A stretch of DNA of 64,000 nt from Desmodus rotundus (lineage: Eukaryota > Chordata > Mammalia > Chiroptera > Phyllostomidae): assembly GCF_022682495.2 (NCBI RefSeq), contig NC_071394.1, positions 24,400,470-24,464,469 of the forward strand. Reading direction: 5' to 3'. The notes beneath the pieces were generated by a model. That model did no database searches. It was not told where the DNA came from and saw nothing but the letters and a program-made list of their open reading frames with translations. Shown one piece after another: positions 36,091 through 47,119 of this stretch (positions are counted from its first letter, which is position 1; every line of letters begins with the position of its first letter). Both the position numbers and the translations under genes were made by a program.

Positions 36091-36179
36091 ACTGCTGCCA
36101 CTGCCCAAAGTCCTCCCGGACAGCTGGTCTGAACTCTAACAGACCCCTCAGAGCGAAATCTCCTCCAGACCCACACTGC

Positions 36180-36340
36180 CTGGTCAAAATCTCAGCTTCT
36201 ACCCCGCTACTGGGTAAACTTGGGGAAGTCAGTCCCACTCTTTTTACTTTGGTTTCCTCATCGGTAAATGAGGATAACAGTAATTAATTCCTGCTTCATA
36301 ACATTGTTGTGAATGCCATCATACATCAATCGTTTAGAGA
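36180..36340 (+). repeat. MIR SINE
   Basis: 'actgggtaaacttggggaag', 'ggtttcctcatcggtaaatg', 'aggataacagtaatt' and 'cattgttgtgaatgcc' match the MIR core and 3' half. Confidence 0.75.
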
Positions 36341-36413
36341 TTAAATTTGAAGATTTCAGTTTTAGAAATGGTTGGAGCTTGATTGTAAATTTTTCTTAAG
36401 AAAGGAAAACATA

Positions 36414-36616
36414 GCCCTTGGCTGGCGTGGCTCAGTGGATTGAGTGCCAGCCTGTGAATCAAATGGTCACCAGTTTGATTCCCAGTCTAGGGTACATGCC
36501 TGGGCTACAGACCATGTTCCCAGTGGGGGGAGCATAGGAGGCAACCAAACATTGATGTTTCTCTCTCCTCTTTCTCCCTTCCTCTCTCTAAAAATAAATA
36601 AATAAAATCTTTAAAA
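36414..36616 (+). mobile_element. Ves SINE, full length
   Basis: The copy starts GCCCTTGGCTGGCGTGGCTC, carries the 'ccagtttgattcccagtc' B-box region and the CT-rich tract, and ends AATAAATAAAATC plus A's. A perfect 13-bp target-site duplication AAAGGAAAACATA flanks it (36401-36413 and 36617-36629), indicating a fairly recent insertion. Confidence 0.95.
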
Positions 36617-36629
36617 AAAGGAAAACATA

Positions 36630-37180
36630 AAACTCTTACGTAAAACAAATACACATATACTCACAGGTAGAGAATTTAGGAACCCATTGAAAGTTTGGAG
36701 TCCAGTAATTGCAAAATAATCTCTGTTTGCTATTCTACAGGTAAATATAAGCTGGAAAATGTGAGATATTCTGAATTCTACTGTCAATAGGCAAAGCTAT
36801 TAGGTGGATAGGTAAAAATAACTGAACATTTTAAGAATGATTAAAATCTTAGCCATTATAATGTTACTGATAATGATGAATATTAATGAAAATGACAGAA
36901 AAAGAATATTTATTTTCTGCTATACTATGTATAGAAAGAAGCTATATGATATAACAAGGAACAAGACTACATTTCTTAAATCTGCCAACATCACAATGTC
37001 TCTGAAGATTAAAAACCTGTAACTACTCGTACATAAACAACAAATCATTGTTGATACAGAATCTCTGTATATGGTCAGCCAATACATACTTTTTCAATAA
37101 AAATATTGTCGAGGAAATGTATATGAGATATTTACACCCAAACCATAAAGACATGAACCTGGTCCGTCAGAAACATTGAC
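36630..37180. other. Intronic sequence, nothing recognised
   Basis: AT-rich with no recognisable element. Confidence 0.4.
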
Positions 37181-37189
37181 CATTCTCTT

Positions 37190-38315
37190 CTTGAAATCTT
37201 CTACACTCTTAGCTTCTGTGACAGTACTCTCGTAGCTTTTCCCCTTCCCTCCTGGTCTCCTTCTTCAGCTCAGGACTCATCCCTCTCCCCCCAACCTACT
37301 CTTTCTTTTATACTTCCAATAGCCACTGATAGCACTACAACCATCCACCCAGCAATGCACGCCAGAAATATAAAAATCATCTTAGAATTCTCTCTCCTTC
37401 ACCTTCCCATATCCAGAGAGTCACTAAATCGAATGGCTGACTAGTATTGATAATTTTGCTCTTCAAAATTTCTTTGAAACTACCACCTCTATCTTTATTA
37501 CAGGCTCTTATCTCTTCTCTGAATTATTATACTGCTTTGCTAATTCATTCTAAAATACTCTTTACCAGATGCTGACTTGAGTTTATTTTCTTTATTGGAG
37601 CCCCACTAGAATATAAGCTTGAAGAGCAAAATCTTTTTTCTTCATGTTTTTTTAGGATAATTCCTAGCATATGGTAGATGCTTTAAGAATAGTTGTTAGA
37701 TAAATAAATGGCAGCCTAAATGTCCTACAAATTATGTAAATTATGTCCTACAAATTGTGCCAATCCGACCATATCAATCCTCTACTGAAAACTTTTTAAA
37801 ACTTCCAACAACCTAGGTTAATATGATCATCAGGACTCTCCATGATCTGATCTCACTTATCTACCAGCCTCATCTCCAGCTACGTTCAGTCCAATATTTT
37901 ATGGTGAAATTACCCAACTGTCTATCATTCCTGAACACATCATGCCTGCGTGCCTTTGTTCACTGTAATTTTTTATGGCTTCCATCTGGAACACCTTTCA
38001 AACTGTACTCTACTTGGTTAACCACCACTCTCCTTTCACATCTTAAATCTGGTATAATCTCCTCCAGGCGCTTACTCCCGGAATTCCAGAATGGGTCACG
38101 TGGACTTCCTCTGGGCATCAGCACACTTTCTAGGCAATTCCAGGGTGACCACTGCCGTGTTATCTCGAAGCAATCTGTTTAAGTACCTATCTTCTACCAG
38201 ATTATAAGCAGCTGAAGAGATGATAAACTACTCAAGTTATAAATTTCTTATTCATCTTTGTTCTCCATGTTCCTGGTAATAGTAAGTGCTCAATATTTGT
38301 TTAAAAACACCAAAT
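37190..38315 (+). repeat. Two tandem L2 fragments
   Basis: The first ends near 37695 ('ccactagaatataagcttg', then 'agcatatggtagatgc'). The second runs from about 37745 ('ccatatcaatcctctactgaa', 'ctccatgatctgatctcac') to about 38310 ('gtaatagtaagtgctcaata'). Both are in plus orientation with the complete 3' order. Confidence 0.7.
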
Positions 38316-38379
38316 GAACAGAATTATTTACTTTAACACCACATATTCTCTTACCTGTAATCTTATTGTTTTTTAGGTT

Positions 38380-38445
38380 CTTATTTTTTTAAATTAACAG
38401 ACTGTATTTTGTAGAGCAGTTTTTGGTTTATAGACATTTGTAAGT
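38380..38445 (-). repeat. L1M 3' UTR fragment
   Basis: 'ttaacagactgtattttgtag' and 'agcagtttttggtttatag' match the reverse complement of the old L1M 3' UTR. Confidence 0.5.
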
Positions 38446-39760
38446 TTTAAAGAGAAAAATGGAATAAATTAAGTTTTAACTGCCAGAGAAATATATAAAA
38501 AAAAAATTCTAAAGGCTAACATTTATCATATCAGCACAACACAGTTAATTATGTATAAATATCAGAAAGTAAAAATCACTTAAATGTAAACTTTATGTTT
38601 ATAAATTAAATTTCTATTTCTATATTAAAATGCAAAATAACATTTTGAAACACCAAATGAAAAATTCCTATAACAATCATATTAAAAATAGCAAGTTACA
38701 GCCAGGTTATAAGGAATGCCATCAAATAACTATTTCAATATAATATTATTGTTATATTGCAACATAACATTAAATTCCAAAATCACTGCTAGTTGGTAAA
38801 ATCACGATTAGCCGGGTCCAAGAAATAAGGTATGTTTAAATAATTATGTGTTGCACATTTAAGTCTTGATTTTTGGGTACAAGAACCCTAGTGTTCAAAC
38901 ATAAACAAGATTTAATCCATTTGCCTGTAATTTATTTGCTGTAAAAGAAACACCATATTATATGCTTTTGTTTGTTAAGTAGAAGATATACTATTATTTC
39001 CAAGATACCAGGGATTTAATGTTTAACTACCAACACCCATTTGAAAAACGACACTGCTTTGACTCACAGATTTCTTAATTGCTAACAGTGGCTTTTCTGA
39101 GTAGGAGTGTTGTATCTAATTTATTTTTTGCAGATGTGATTTCGCAACTGAATTTTAAATTAGCAAAGCTTTGAATATCTTCACTGCCAGCAGAAAATTC
39201 CTCCATTCCCGCTGTTGGAGAATACTGTTGCTTGAAGTTTAACCAGGGAAATAAAACTGCAGTGAGAAAATTGATACGACAGTAAATGCTGCTTACAAAC
39301 TGAAAAAGAAGTTAGGTTGTCAGTGATAAAAATATGTGATTCACACAAAATATGAGATGTCATCTTCATCACCATAACTTGCTGGGGATGAGAATTAATT
39401 TGTCTGGTTCCAACTTGAGAAAGCTACAGAAAAGCAAATATCTCACAGATCAGAACATCTTGAGAAAGGATCAGTGACTGGCAATCAGGGGAAACAGAGC
39501 TTAACTTCTCCCTGAGGAAGAAAGACACTGACTATGTTTCAAGAACAGTGGCCAAGGTCTACTTTAAAGCAGGTCCATTCATCACTGAAAAACAAAGTCA
39601 TTGTTATATTTTCAGAGAACTTGACTCGTTTAAAGTGCCCCTTCCCCTCTGAAACAAGTCATCATCCACATGTTACTGCAATAAAATGAGTAAGAGAAAG
39701 AGAATGTGTATTTTAATTACAACTCAAAGATAAAGTCAAAAGTAACGTGAAAGTGCCTAC
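38446..39760. other. Intron flank beside the RIMS2 exon
   Basis: AT-rich, apparently repeat-free sequence next to the exon. No additional exon was recognised. Confidence 0.4.
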
Positions 39761-40002
39761 CCGTTTGGCTGAGCTGAGAAGCGCTGCGACTTTTCCGCGA
39801 GAGACCCACAATAGCTACCATTTTGGCCCCAATGCTCGAGCGCCGCTTTTGGCTGCTGGTGCCCAAGGCGCCCACCGCGGTGTCCGACTGGCTGCCGTCA
39901 TTCTTCTCCAGCGAGCACATGTCTCCGCTGATGCTGGTGCTTTTAGTCATGTTCTTCCCTGAGATGCCCATTTGTCTGCTTTGCATTTTGGATGTAAAGA
40001 CA
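39761..40002 (-). CDS. RIMS2: Internal exon of RIMS2 (RIM2, presynaptic active-zone scaffold)
   Basis: RIM proteins are active-zone scaffolds that tether Rab3 vesicles, Ca2+ channels and Munc13. This exon encodes the low-complexity, Ser/Lys-rich linker just before the C-terminal C2B domain. Visible motifs are MTKSTSISGDMCSLEKNDG, then SQSDTAVGALGTS, the basic KRRSSIGAKMVAIVGLSRKS and finally SASQLSQT. On the minus strand the exon is preceded by a CT-rich tract and a TACAG acceptor (AG at 40003-40004). It ends at ACGG before a GTAGGC donor (39755-39760). It holds one leading base, 80 codons and one trailing base, so the upstream intron is phase 2 and the downstream intron phase 1. The downstream codon would be completed as GAG (Glu), which matches SQLSQTE in RIM2. 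The exon is CpG-rich while both flanks are AT-rich. RIMS1 is the alternative, but the IGAKMVAIVGLSRKSRSASQ wording fits my memory of RIMS2 better. RIMS3 differs more. An SQKRR reading replaces the GKKRR I expect. Confidence 0.85.
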
Positions 40003-40079
40003 CTGTAGGCCGATGGATCGTTAAAAGTGAAGACAACAGTAAAAAGGAAAAGACAGAAAAGGTATTTTAGATGAAACAT
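40003..40079 (-). promoter_or_regulatory. RIMS2: 3' splice site region and possible 5' extension of the RIMS2 exon
   Basis: Reading the minus strand, a pyrimidine-rich tract with a TTTTAAC branch-like site about 20 nt before TACAG forms the main acceptor at 40003-40004. The exon reading frame stays open for 26 further codons upstream to an ATG at 40077-40079. That ATG itself follows a second acceptor-like CATTCCATTTCAG. The extra codons are strongly hydrophobic (LFCLFLFTVVF), as expected if a pyrimidine tract is translated by chance, so the short exon is preferred. Confidence 0.45.
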
Positions 40080-41385
40080 CTGAAATGGAATGAAATTATA
40101 TCATTTATGGGACATACTTTTAGAATTAAAATGTATCAAATACCATGGTTGTGAATGGGCCTTACTATTTAGGACAAACCTTAACTATGGAAAATCAGAC
40201 ATATAATTTCATTTCTGGTGTCAGAGAAGACACTAGTTTGCATGGAAAACAATCCATGAAAAATCAGTGGGCTCATTTAAGAGGACATGCGGTCCCGCAA
40301 GTGCGGTCATGCTCTGAGGCAGCTGGACAGCACAGAGAATTTCCCAAAGCAGTCTTCTCCAGTTCGAGTCACTACTGCCTTCCAAAGAAATTAGGTGAGT
40401 GGGAAGATTTTCAAAAAATGGCCAACATTACAGCATCCATTGCTAAGAGTGGACTTTTAAAATAACTTTTCACTTTATGAAAAACCTAATATGGTTTATC
40501 TAGTAGTAGCTACATTTTCTAACAGGGATTGATGTTTTTATTAGCTTTGAATTAAAAATAATTTATTTCTTTTTATGTGATTTCATATTTATTGATATAA
40601 GAATATGCCAAAAAGGGAGATTTTCCTCTTGCATTCGTTTGACAGAAAGAAAAATGATCGGTTTTCTAGACAATGGTCAGGAAGCAATCAGTGAGTCCGT
40701 GAAGCACGCGCGCTGCTGGACGATCTGTTAGAGTACCACTGTGAACGGGAGCAATCAGAGAAAGAACCCTTGACTTTTCTATGATTGTCGGCCTGTGGTA
40801 GGAAGTTGAGGAAGCAGCTACTCTGCTGGCTCCCAAAACCGGGACGACTGTGACAGAAGCAGCCTCATGTGCAAAACCGGGAAGACTGACTTACATAGTA
40901 CCAATTTCTGACTCAGTATCAGAAAGTCATAGTTTCTGCTTTAATTTGATTCTAATGAATCTGACTATGTAACACGTAATTGTAGAAATAAAATTAAAAA
41001 TAAAAACACATTAGATACATAGTTATACTTCATTTATAAGATAAGAATAAGAAAATTGATCCATTGAGGTGAGTGCTTATCTTTCATTCAATTTCTTGGT
41101 GTTAGTTAAAAAAAATTGTTTCTTCTATCCTAGAGTAAAATCTGCTAACAGGATAGGATGACTTGTTAATTTTATTAATGTATGCACACTTTCTTGAAGC
41201 ATTTAAGAGGGAAAAGGCTCAGTATGATATTCAAAAAGCACAGTAAAGTATGTTATTTTATCCTTTACATTAGTTTCAAGGAGAAATAAGAATAGGCAGA
41301 GAGAAAGAGAGAGAGTGCAGCCAGAGAAAACAGTACATATAATTCTGTGAACCCTAAATCGATCATTTCCAAGCATGTTTGATTT
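40080..41385. other. Intron flank, upstream side of the RIMS2 exon
   Basis: No interspersed repeat was recognised. The stretch 40670-40900 is richer in GC and contains two copies of AAAACCGGGA (40847 and 40876 areas). Confidence 0.4.
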
Positions 41386-41389
41386 TGCT

Positions 41390-41580
41390 ACTCAGGTTCT
41401 GGGGGCAAACGGACTCGGGCTTGAGTCCCAATGTGCTGCCACTTGACCAACTTCCTCTAAAAGAGTTCACTGCTCTACTCTGAGACCCAGGTCCCTCTAA
41501 CTTATAAAGTTAGAGTATTTTACTTCCGAGAATAGAAATAGTATGTCTGAAGTAAAAATTCAATAAATGAAAATTATAAT
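41390..41580 (+). repeat. MIR-like fragment
   Basis: 'gactcgggcttgagtcccaatg' followed by 'ctgccacttgaccaacttcc' matches a diverged MIR core. Confidence 0.5.
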
Positions 41581-41779
41581 AATTATTATCAGGGAATATG
41601 GACAACAGATCAAATAAGGTTAAAGCCCCTCAACATGTATTATATAAATACTTAACAGCATCAATACATATTTATAATCACAAATTTATATTGAAAATTT
41701 TGAGTTTAAAATGTCTAAAATGGTTTTCATATAGCCACCCGGCATTATATATGGAGCGCAGACCACACCAAGAGTCAGG

Positions 41780-41970
41780 AATTCTGGGTTTACTCTTTGG
41801 CTTTACTGACTGATCTTGGGAGAGCTGTTTCCCGTTCTGGAACTTACTTTCCTTGTTTAATAAGTTAGAAAATGTAAGTAAAGCACTAAGCAGAATGCCA
41901 GACACATAAGAGCTGCGAAAATTATTCTCTTCCTCTTTCTCATTATTACCACCACCACCACCATCATCTG
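41780..41970 (+). repeat. MIR SINE
   Basis: 'actgatcttgggagagctg', 'ttactttccttgtttaataag', 'aagcactaagcagaatgcc' and 'agacacataagagct' match the MIR core and 3' end. It is followed by an (ACC)n run near 41949-41968. Confidence 0.7.
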
Positions 41971-41989
41971 ATAAGCAGCTACTAAACAT

Positions 41990-42880
41990 CTTGAGCTGGA
42001 ATATCTATGAGGTCCCACTGAACAATTAAATGTTTTGCTCCTCTAAATATCTCTTGTTCCGGGGACTCAGTGCAAATAAGCACAGAAATGCAATACGAGA
42101 TTTTCATAGTGCGCTGTCAACAGAAAAGGCATGGCACAGCACAGAAAATCAAAGTTGGGTTGAGACTACGGCTTCGAAAATAATCACGTATGTCCATATA
42201 GTCACAGTAACCTAGTGCTCCCATTATGAAAGAATTTTTGCCCCAAACATGTATTTTGTACCCCCCACCTGACCTAATCTATTATCTACCAAGGAACTCA
42301 AAGATATCCTCACATAATATGGCTTATTTTCCCTCGTGATTTGTGCATTTTAATTTTCATGGTTGGATATAAATGGCAAAAATAACTTGGCCAAAAATCA
42401 AGACACAATAAAATACTAAGTGGGAAGTGAAAATCGGGGTGTAGATTAGTATTTTCATTACTATTTGGTTTTGAAGAAGTACACTTTCTTCTACCTAGCA
42501 ACTTGAATAATGCATTATCTATTTAAAAAGGGTTAATATTAAAATTTCTGTAAGATGAATCTACTTTTCATCTCCCTGAAACTTTAAAACCACCAGGGAA
42601 TGAGTTTATAACTAGTTGGCCTCGGGTGCCTTGCTGAGGGGACAGAGACTGATGTGTGGCTCTCACTGTTCGTTTCCTTTGTTTTCCTCCCTGGGCATCA
42701 CCTGAAACTACAAGCAAACAACCGAAAATGTTAAAGTACTGGGGCTCTTGATTTATGGAATATTTGTAATAAAGACTCCGCAAACAGGGCCGATCATTTG
42801 GAACGCCCATTGTGGTTAAGAAAGACCCATTACATTATCAATTACTTTAAAAGACAATATTTGTAAGGGTCTGGAAATAT
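41990..42880. other. Intronic sequence, nothing recognised
   Basis: No recognisable repeat or frame. Confidence 0.4.
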
Positions 42881-42889
42881 ATTGATAAT

Positions 42890-43260
42890 ACATTTCTAAT
42901 GTTGCTTGTGGTCTCAGTGATAGATTTCTGAAGGTCAATTTGGCAATATTTATCAAAAGCCTTAAAAAAAAACAAGCCTACCTTTTAACCTATCGATTCT
43001 ACTTTTAGGATTTATCCTGAGGAAAAACCTTAGCAATGTGTACAGATATAGCAAGAATGACATTTATTGAGAATTGATTACAGTAGCAAAACATACACAC
43101 CCAAGGGAAAACCCTATAAATGTCTAACAGCAGAGGGTGTCCGAATAAGTTACGCTCATCAATAAAATAGAATGTACCTTTTAAAATGCTGTTGCAAATA
43201 TTTATTGAATAAAATATGTTCTTGATATGAGAAAAGGGAGAGAGGAAGCAGATACTCGTG
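42890..43260 (+). repeat. Ancient L1 ORF2 fragment
   Basis: 'ggtcaatttggcaatatttatc', 'ctatcgattctacttttag', 'gatttatcctgaggaaa' and 'aaatgtctaacagcagagg' follow the end of L1 ORF2 in old (L1ME-like) families. Frames are destroyed. Confidence 0.7.
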
Positions 43261-43264
43261 TTTG

Positions 43265-44039
43265 CAGCTTAGTTTTGGCTGTCACACATACCAAAGACAG
43301 ATTTACCTCGATGCTAGGGGACACAGAGACAAATTCAAATGCCAGAGGCTATTCAATGGCACAAATAGAAAAGAAAAGAAGTTTACATTAAAAAAAAAAA
43401 GACAGATCTCTTGCTAAACTAAGTAGTTCAGGAACCCGGATTCAGGAGGTGATCCACCAGTCACCTGCATGAGAGGGGAATAAAGGGAATATGAAGAAAA
43501 ATAACGTGTCTGTTGAGAAAGTGCAAAAAATACAAATGCACATAGCAAAAGATCCGGAAGGATTCATTGTGAACAGTGTCTTAAAAGTAGTTTTATTTTT
43601 CTCTGGTTGGTAATTACACTTTTAAAAAATGTTATTATTCTCTATTTTGTTTCCCCCAAAATGAACACAAAGGTATTGACAACAAGAAAAAATTAAAACA
43701 GACAGACAAATGGAAAGAGACAAATGGAAGCACCGACAACACTTGGGCTAGGAAGCGGGGCTGGAGAGGGCTTGTAAGGCTCAAGAGTTAGAAGGTAATG
43801 GTAATGATGGCAGACTAGAAAAAAACCTCAATGAGATTGGCCAAGCTCCCCAACATTATAGAACCTTGAAAGTCTTAATTCATTTTGCTTCCCTCTGCTG
43901 TGTTCCTGGAAACAGGTGCCAAGAGCTAACCCAGTAGCTCTCATCTTGGTAACTCTTACTTGTGTGTACCAGTCACTGGTCATTGGGCAGATGCCTGTAT
44001 TATAAAGTACCATTTCTTGAATTGGAGCATGTCCTTTGC

Positions 44040-44076
<37 letters not shown>

Positions 44077-44240
44077 AACCCTGCTACTGTCTAATTTCCC
44101 CTAATTAAAACATTTCTCTATATTTGATACTCTTCCTTTGTTAAAACGTGGAACTTGAAATTATTTTTACCCTAATTTATGATTTAATAAGCTTTTTTTC
44201 ACTTAACCAAATAACCACCTACAATTTTAGGCTAGCAAAG
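43265..44240. other. Intronic sequence with a GT run
   Basis: Apart from the (GT)15 tract, listed separately, nothing was recognised. Confidence 0.4.
44043..44072. repeat. (GT)15 microsatellite
   Basis: Fifteen uninterrupted GT units. Confidence 0.95.
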
Positions 44241-44244
44241 TAGC

Positions 44245-44335
44245 GATCATTTATTCAACCAATGTGTATTGAACACCTACAAATATGGGATACAAAATGG
44301 CAGGACAGAGTCTCTTTTAGTTAATTTACCAACAA
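44245..44335 (-). repeat. L2 3' end
   Basis: 'catttattcaaccaatgtg', then 'tattgaacacctacaaatatg' and 'gatacaaaatggcaggac' are the reverse complement of the L2 terminus. Confidence 0.6.
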
Positions 44336-44571
44336 ATAGTATGTAAAATGCAAATATGGCTGCATAAGAGCATGGTCTTAGTCTATTACTGAAATTCCAA
44401 TGACCTACTCTAATATCAAGAAACCCTAGTTGTTACACATTCAAGAAAAAAATCTGTTTCTAAAGAGTATGTAAAAATTGAATTTCTCACATTAATTCTT
44501 TGATTTCTGGAGATGACAAATTGAAAACTTAGTATTTTTTCTTCTCCCCTAAGGAATTTTTCCATTGCTTT

Positions 44572-44778
44572 TAAAGAGAGAGAAAGGGAGAGAAACACCA
44601 ATGTGAGAGAAAAGCATCAATTGGTTGCCTCCTGCACGTGCCCAGACCTGGGATCACTTGCGCCTGGGACCGGGGATCGAACCTGCAACCCAGGTCTGTG
44701 CCCTGACCGGGAATCAAACCCACAACCCTTTGGTTACGGAATGATGCTCCAACCAACTGAGTCACTCTGGCCAGGGCA
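44572..44778 (-). mobile_element. Ves-type SINE, divergent copy, minus strand
   Basis: Read on the minus strand it begins GCCCTGGCCAGAGTGACTCA and has two B-box-like segments ('gggtttgattcccggtc' and 'aggttcgatccccggtc'). It ends in a GA/CT tract and a weak A-rich end. The second segment suggests an older or variant subfamily with a partly duplicated body. Confidence 0.85.
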
Positions 44779-44784
44779 AAACTT

Positions 44785-46085
44785 ATTATTTTTAAGATTC
44801 CTGCAGGCACTGTATATAAATGCATTCCATCAGTATACTATAATGTATTAGAAGAGTGAGTAAATGTGTTGGAGGGTGTGTTTGCATCTGTGCCACAAAG
44901 TTGGTATCTAGAATTAGGAGGAAATAGTTAGCTAATTAACAAAGTATTTTTTTGGGTCAAAAACACCTGCTTGGTTGTAGCCATCAGTGCCGAAGCTCTG
45001 TGTAAGGCTCTCAGGTGTGGGTCTCACGGCTGGCAGCAGTCAGTGCTGCGTGGTTCAGGGCATGTCACTGCTTAGTTACGATAGTTTGAGAAGCACCAGG
45101 AAGGCCTGAAATCTCTAAACTTCCTTTCCCAACAGCTTGCAAATGACTGAAATTCCACTGTATTATCACAATTTCTAGATCCCAAACCACATTGCTAACG
45201 ATTTACCAGAAAAGTTTCTTTTACTCATGCCTCTTTTCCCTAACCTAGCGAATAAGGACGTTAGAGATCGTTGCTAAGGTACTTTTAACCTCCAGACTTT
45301 TATGACTACATTACTTGTATTAATGTGTGCAGTAAACAAAGTTCTAGTCATCACTACTCGTTTGTTTTATATGTCACTCATAAATCACCATGAACAGAAA
45401 GACAAAACTTCTTGCAATGATTATAAGGACTGTAATATTTTGGCAAGGTGTCCTTGGTCATCTATACTGAGTCTCTTTCGGGACCAAAGGCAGGCCTTCA
45501 GCTTGTTTGAAATCTTAACTTTTTTTTTCTTTTCAGATTCTAAGTCAATCAGTCCCGCAGAGATAGCGAGTCTCTCCTCTGGAATGATGTCTCAGCATGC
45601 ACAATGCTAGGGCCTTTCAAGGTGAGGAAGTCCACTGGAATTGGAGCCATTTTTTAGTTTGCTGCATGATTTTTAAAGTTTTCCTACTATTATTATAAAT
45701 GTGAAGTATTTAAAAAACAAGATAAAACCATGCATTATACAAAAAAAAAGAAGCATTGGCAGATTTTTCTGGAGCTAAAATATACATTTCCCAATATTCA
45801 GACTTTCTAAGATATATGTGAGACATTAACTGTTATATTTTTAGCCTCATTACACAAGCAAAGCAAAATATACAGTGAGAATGTTGACACTAAAGTTATG
45901 CTTCTTTAGGTATCAATACTTTCATTTTTCTTTGGTTGGAGTAATGAATAAAATGATTTTTTTAATCTTTTTTCAACTGTTTGCCCCTAAAAGTTATTTT
46001 TAAAAGAGAGTTACTGATACACAGGCATCAAAGAAAAACAAATTAGATTTGAAACGGGCTTAATTCTTAAATTTGGATAATGAAA
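44785..46085. other. Intronic sequence, nothing recognised
   Basis: At 45520-45610 a plus-strand acceptor-like CT tract is followed by a short open frame. The strand is opposite to RIMS2 and there is no protein resemblance. Confidence 0.4.
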
Positions 46086-46089
46086 TAGG

Positions 46090-46597
46090 GTAGTCCCCCT
46101 TATCCATGGGGGGATATGTCCCAAGAGCCCCAGTGGATGCCTGAAACCATGGACATTGTCAAACTCTGTGTATACTATGTTTTTTCCTGCACCTGCACAC
46201 CTTTTCACTTAAAGGAAGCTCTTTACAGCTTCTGGTTATCTGAATTGTCGGCATCACTACTTGTGTGCTCTGAGGCCATTATAAGGAAGGGAAGAGTTAG
46301 CTGAACACAAGTTCTTCCGCACCATGCCCGTGGATCTGATTAAGGAGATGGCTGCTAAGTGACTAATGGGCAGGCAGCATTGTACGGCTTGGATACAGTG
46401 GACAAAGGGATGATGATTCATACTGTGGGGAGGACAGAACAAGAAGGCACAAGATTTCATCATGCTACTCAGAATGGCAAACATTTTAAAACGTATGAAT
46501 TGTTTATATCTGGAATTTTCCATTTAATATTTTGGATTAAGGTTGACTACAAGTGACTGAAACAGCATAAGTGAAGCCACAGATAAGGAGGCTGGAG
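46090..46597 (+). mobile_element. Tigger-type (pogo) MITE
   Basis: The left end TAGTCCCCCTTATCCATGGG is followed by 'cccagtggatgcctgaaacc' and 'tgtgtatactatgttttttcc'. The right end 'aagccacagataaggaggct' is its inverted partner. This is the hallmark of non-autonomous Tigger-derived repeats (MER2/MER44-like). There is no transposase frame. Confidence 0.75.
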
Positions 46598-46774
46598 GCA
46601 ACTGGCTACTCTAATTCTTCTACATTTTTCAAATTCTCCTAAGTTTAGTGCATAACCCATCATGGGAAAAAACTTATACTTGGTTCTTTGGTGGATAAGC
46701 AGTTCAACAATATCACGTGATTTTTTCAAGGCAACAAAATCTGATAATTTTATCAAGGCTGGAAACCTAAATTT

Positions 46775-47115
46775 AGGTTCAAAGTCAGTCAGACATGGGT
46801 TTCTATCCTATTTCTATCATTTCATAGTTCACGACCTTGAGAATATTTCTTTACCTGTTCTGAGCATTAGTGTTCTCATCTATTCATTATAGATTTTTCC
46901 ACTCGCAGGAAGGCTTCATGGGGCAAGGACTTTACCTCTTTTGTTCACTGAAATCTCAGGTTTTAAAATAATGCCCCCCACCTTGTAAGTGTACAGTAAA
47001 TATTTGTTGAATAAATGAGTTAATCTAACAAAAATAATAACACACAAGGTTGTGATGAGGATTACATGAAAAAATGTATATACAGCATTTAGCACATGCT
47101 AAATGTTACCTCTAA
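46775..47115 (+). repeat. MIR SINE interrupted by an L2 3' end
   Basis: The MIR core runs to 'ttctcatctattcattatag' near 46890 and resumes with 'ataataacacacaaggttgtgatgagg' at 47034. In between (about 46895-47027) lies an L2 terminus ('cctcttttgttcactgaaat', 'gtacagtaaatatttgttg'). Confidence 0.65.
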
Positions 47116-47119
47116 TTAG

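Larger units (their letters stand above)
1..39760 (-). other. Inferred RIMS2 intron downstream of the exon
   Basis: If the exon at 39761-40002 is correctly assigned, all sequence to its left is the 3'-ward intron (phase 1), unless the gene's end lies here. I looked for the expected next exon, which should begin with codons for GGKKLRSTVQRSTETG, among the minus-strand reading frames and did not find it. RIMS2 is known for very large introns, so absence is not surprising. Confidence 0.6.

Noticed and set aside
45302..45610. Plus-strand frame of 102 codons including an acceptor-like TTTTCTTTTCAG
   Set aside because: Opposite strand to RIMS2, no recognisable protein, and the frame runs through the CT tract itself.
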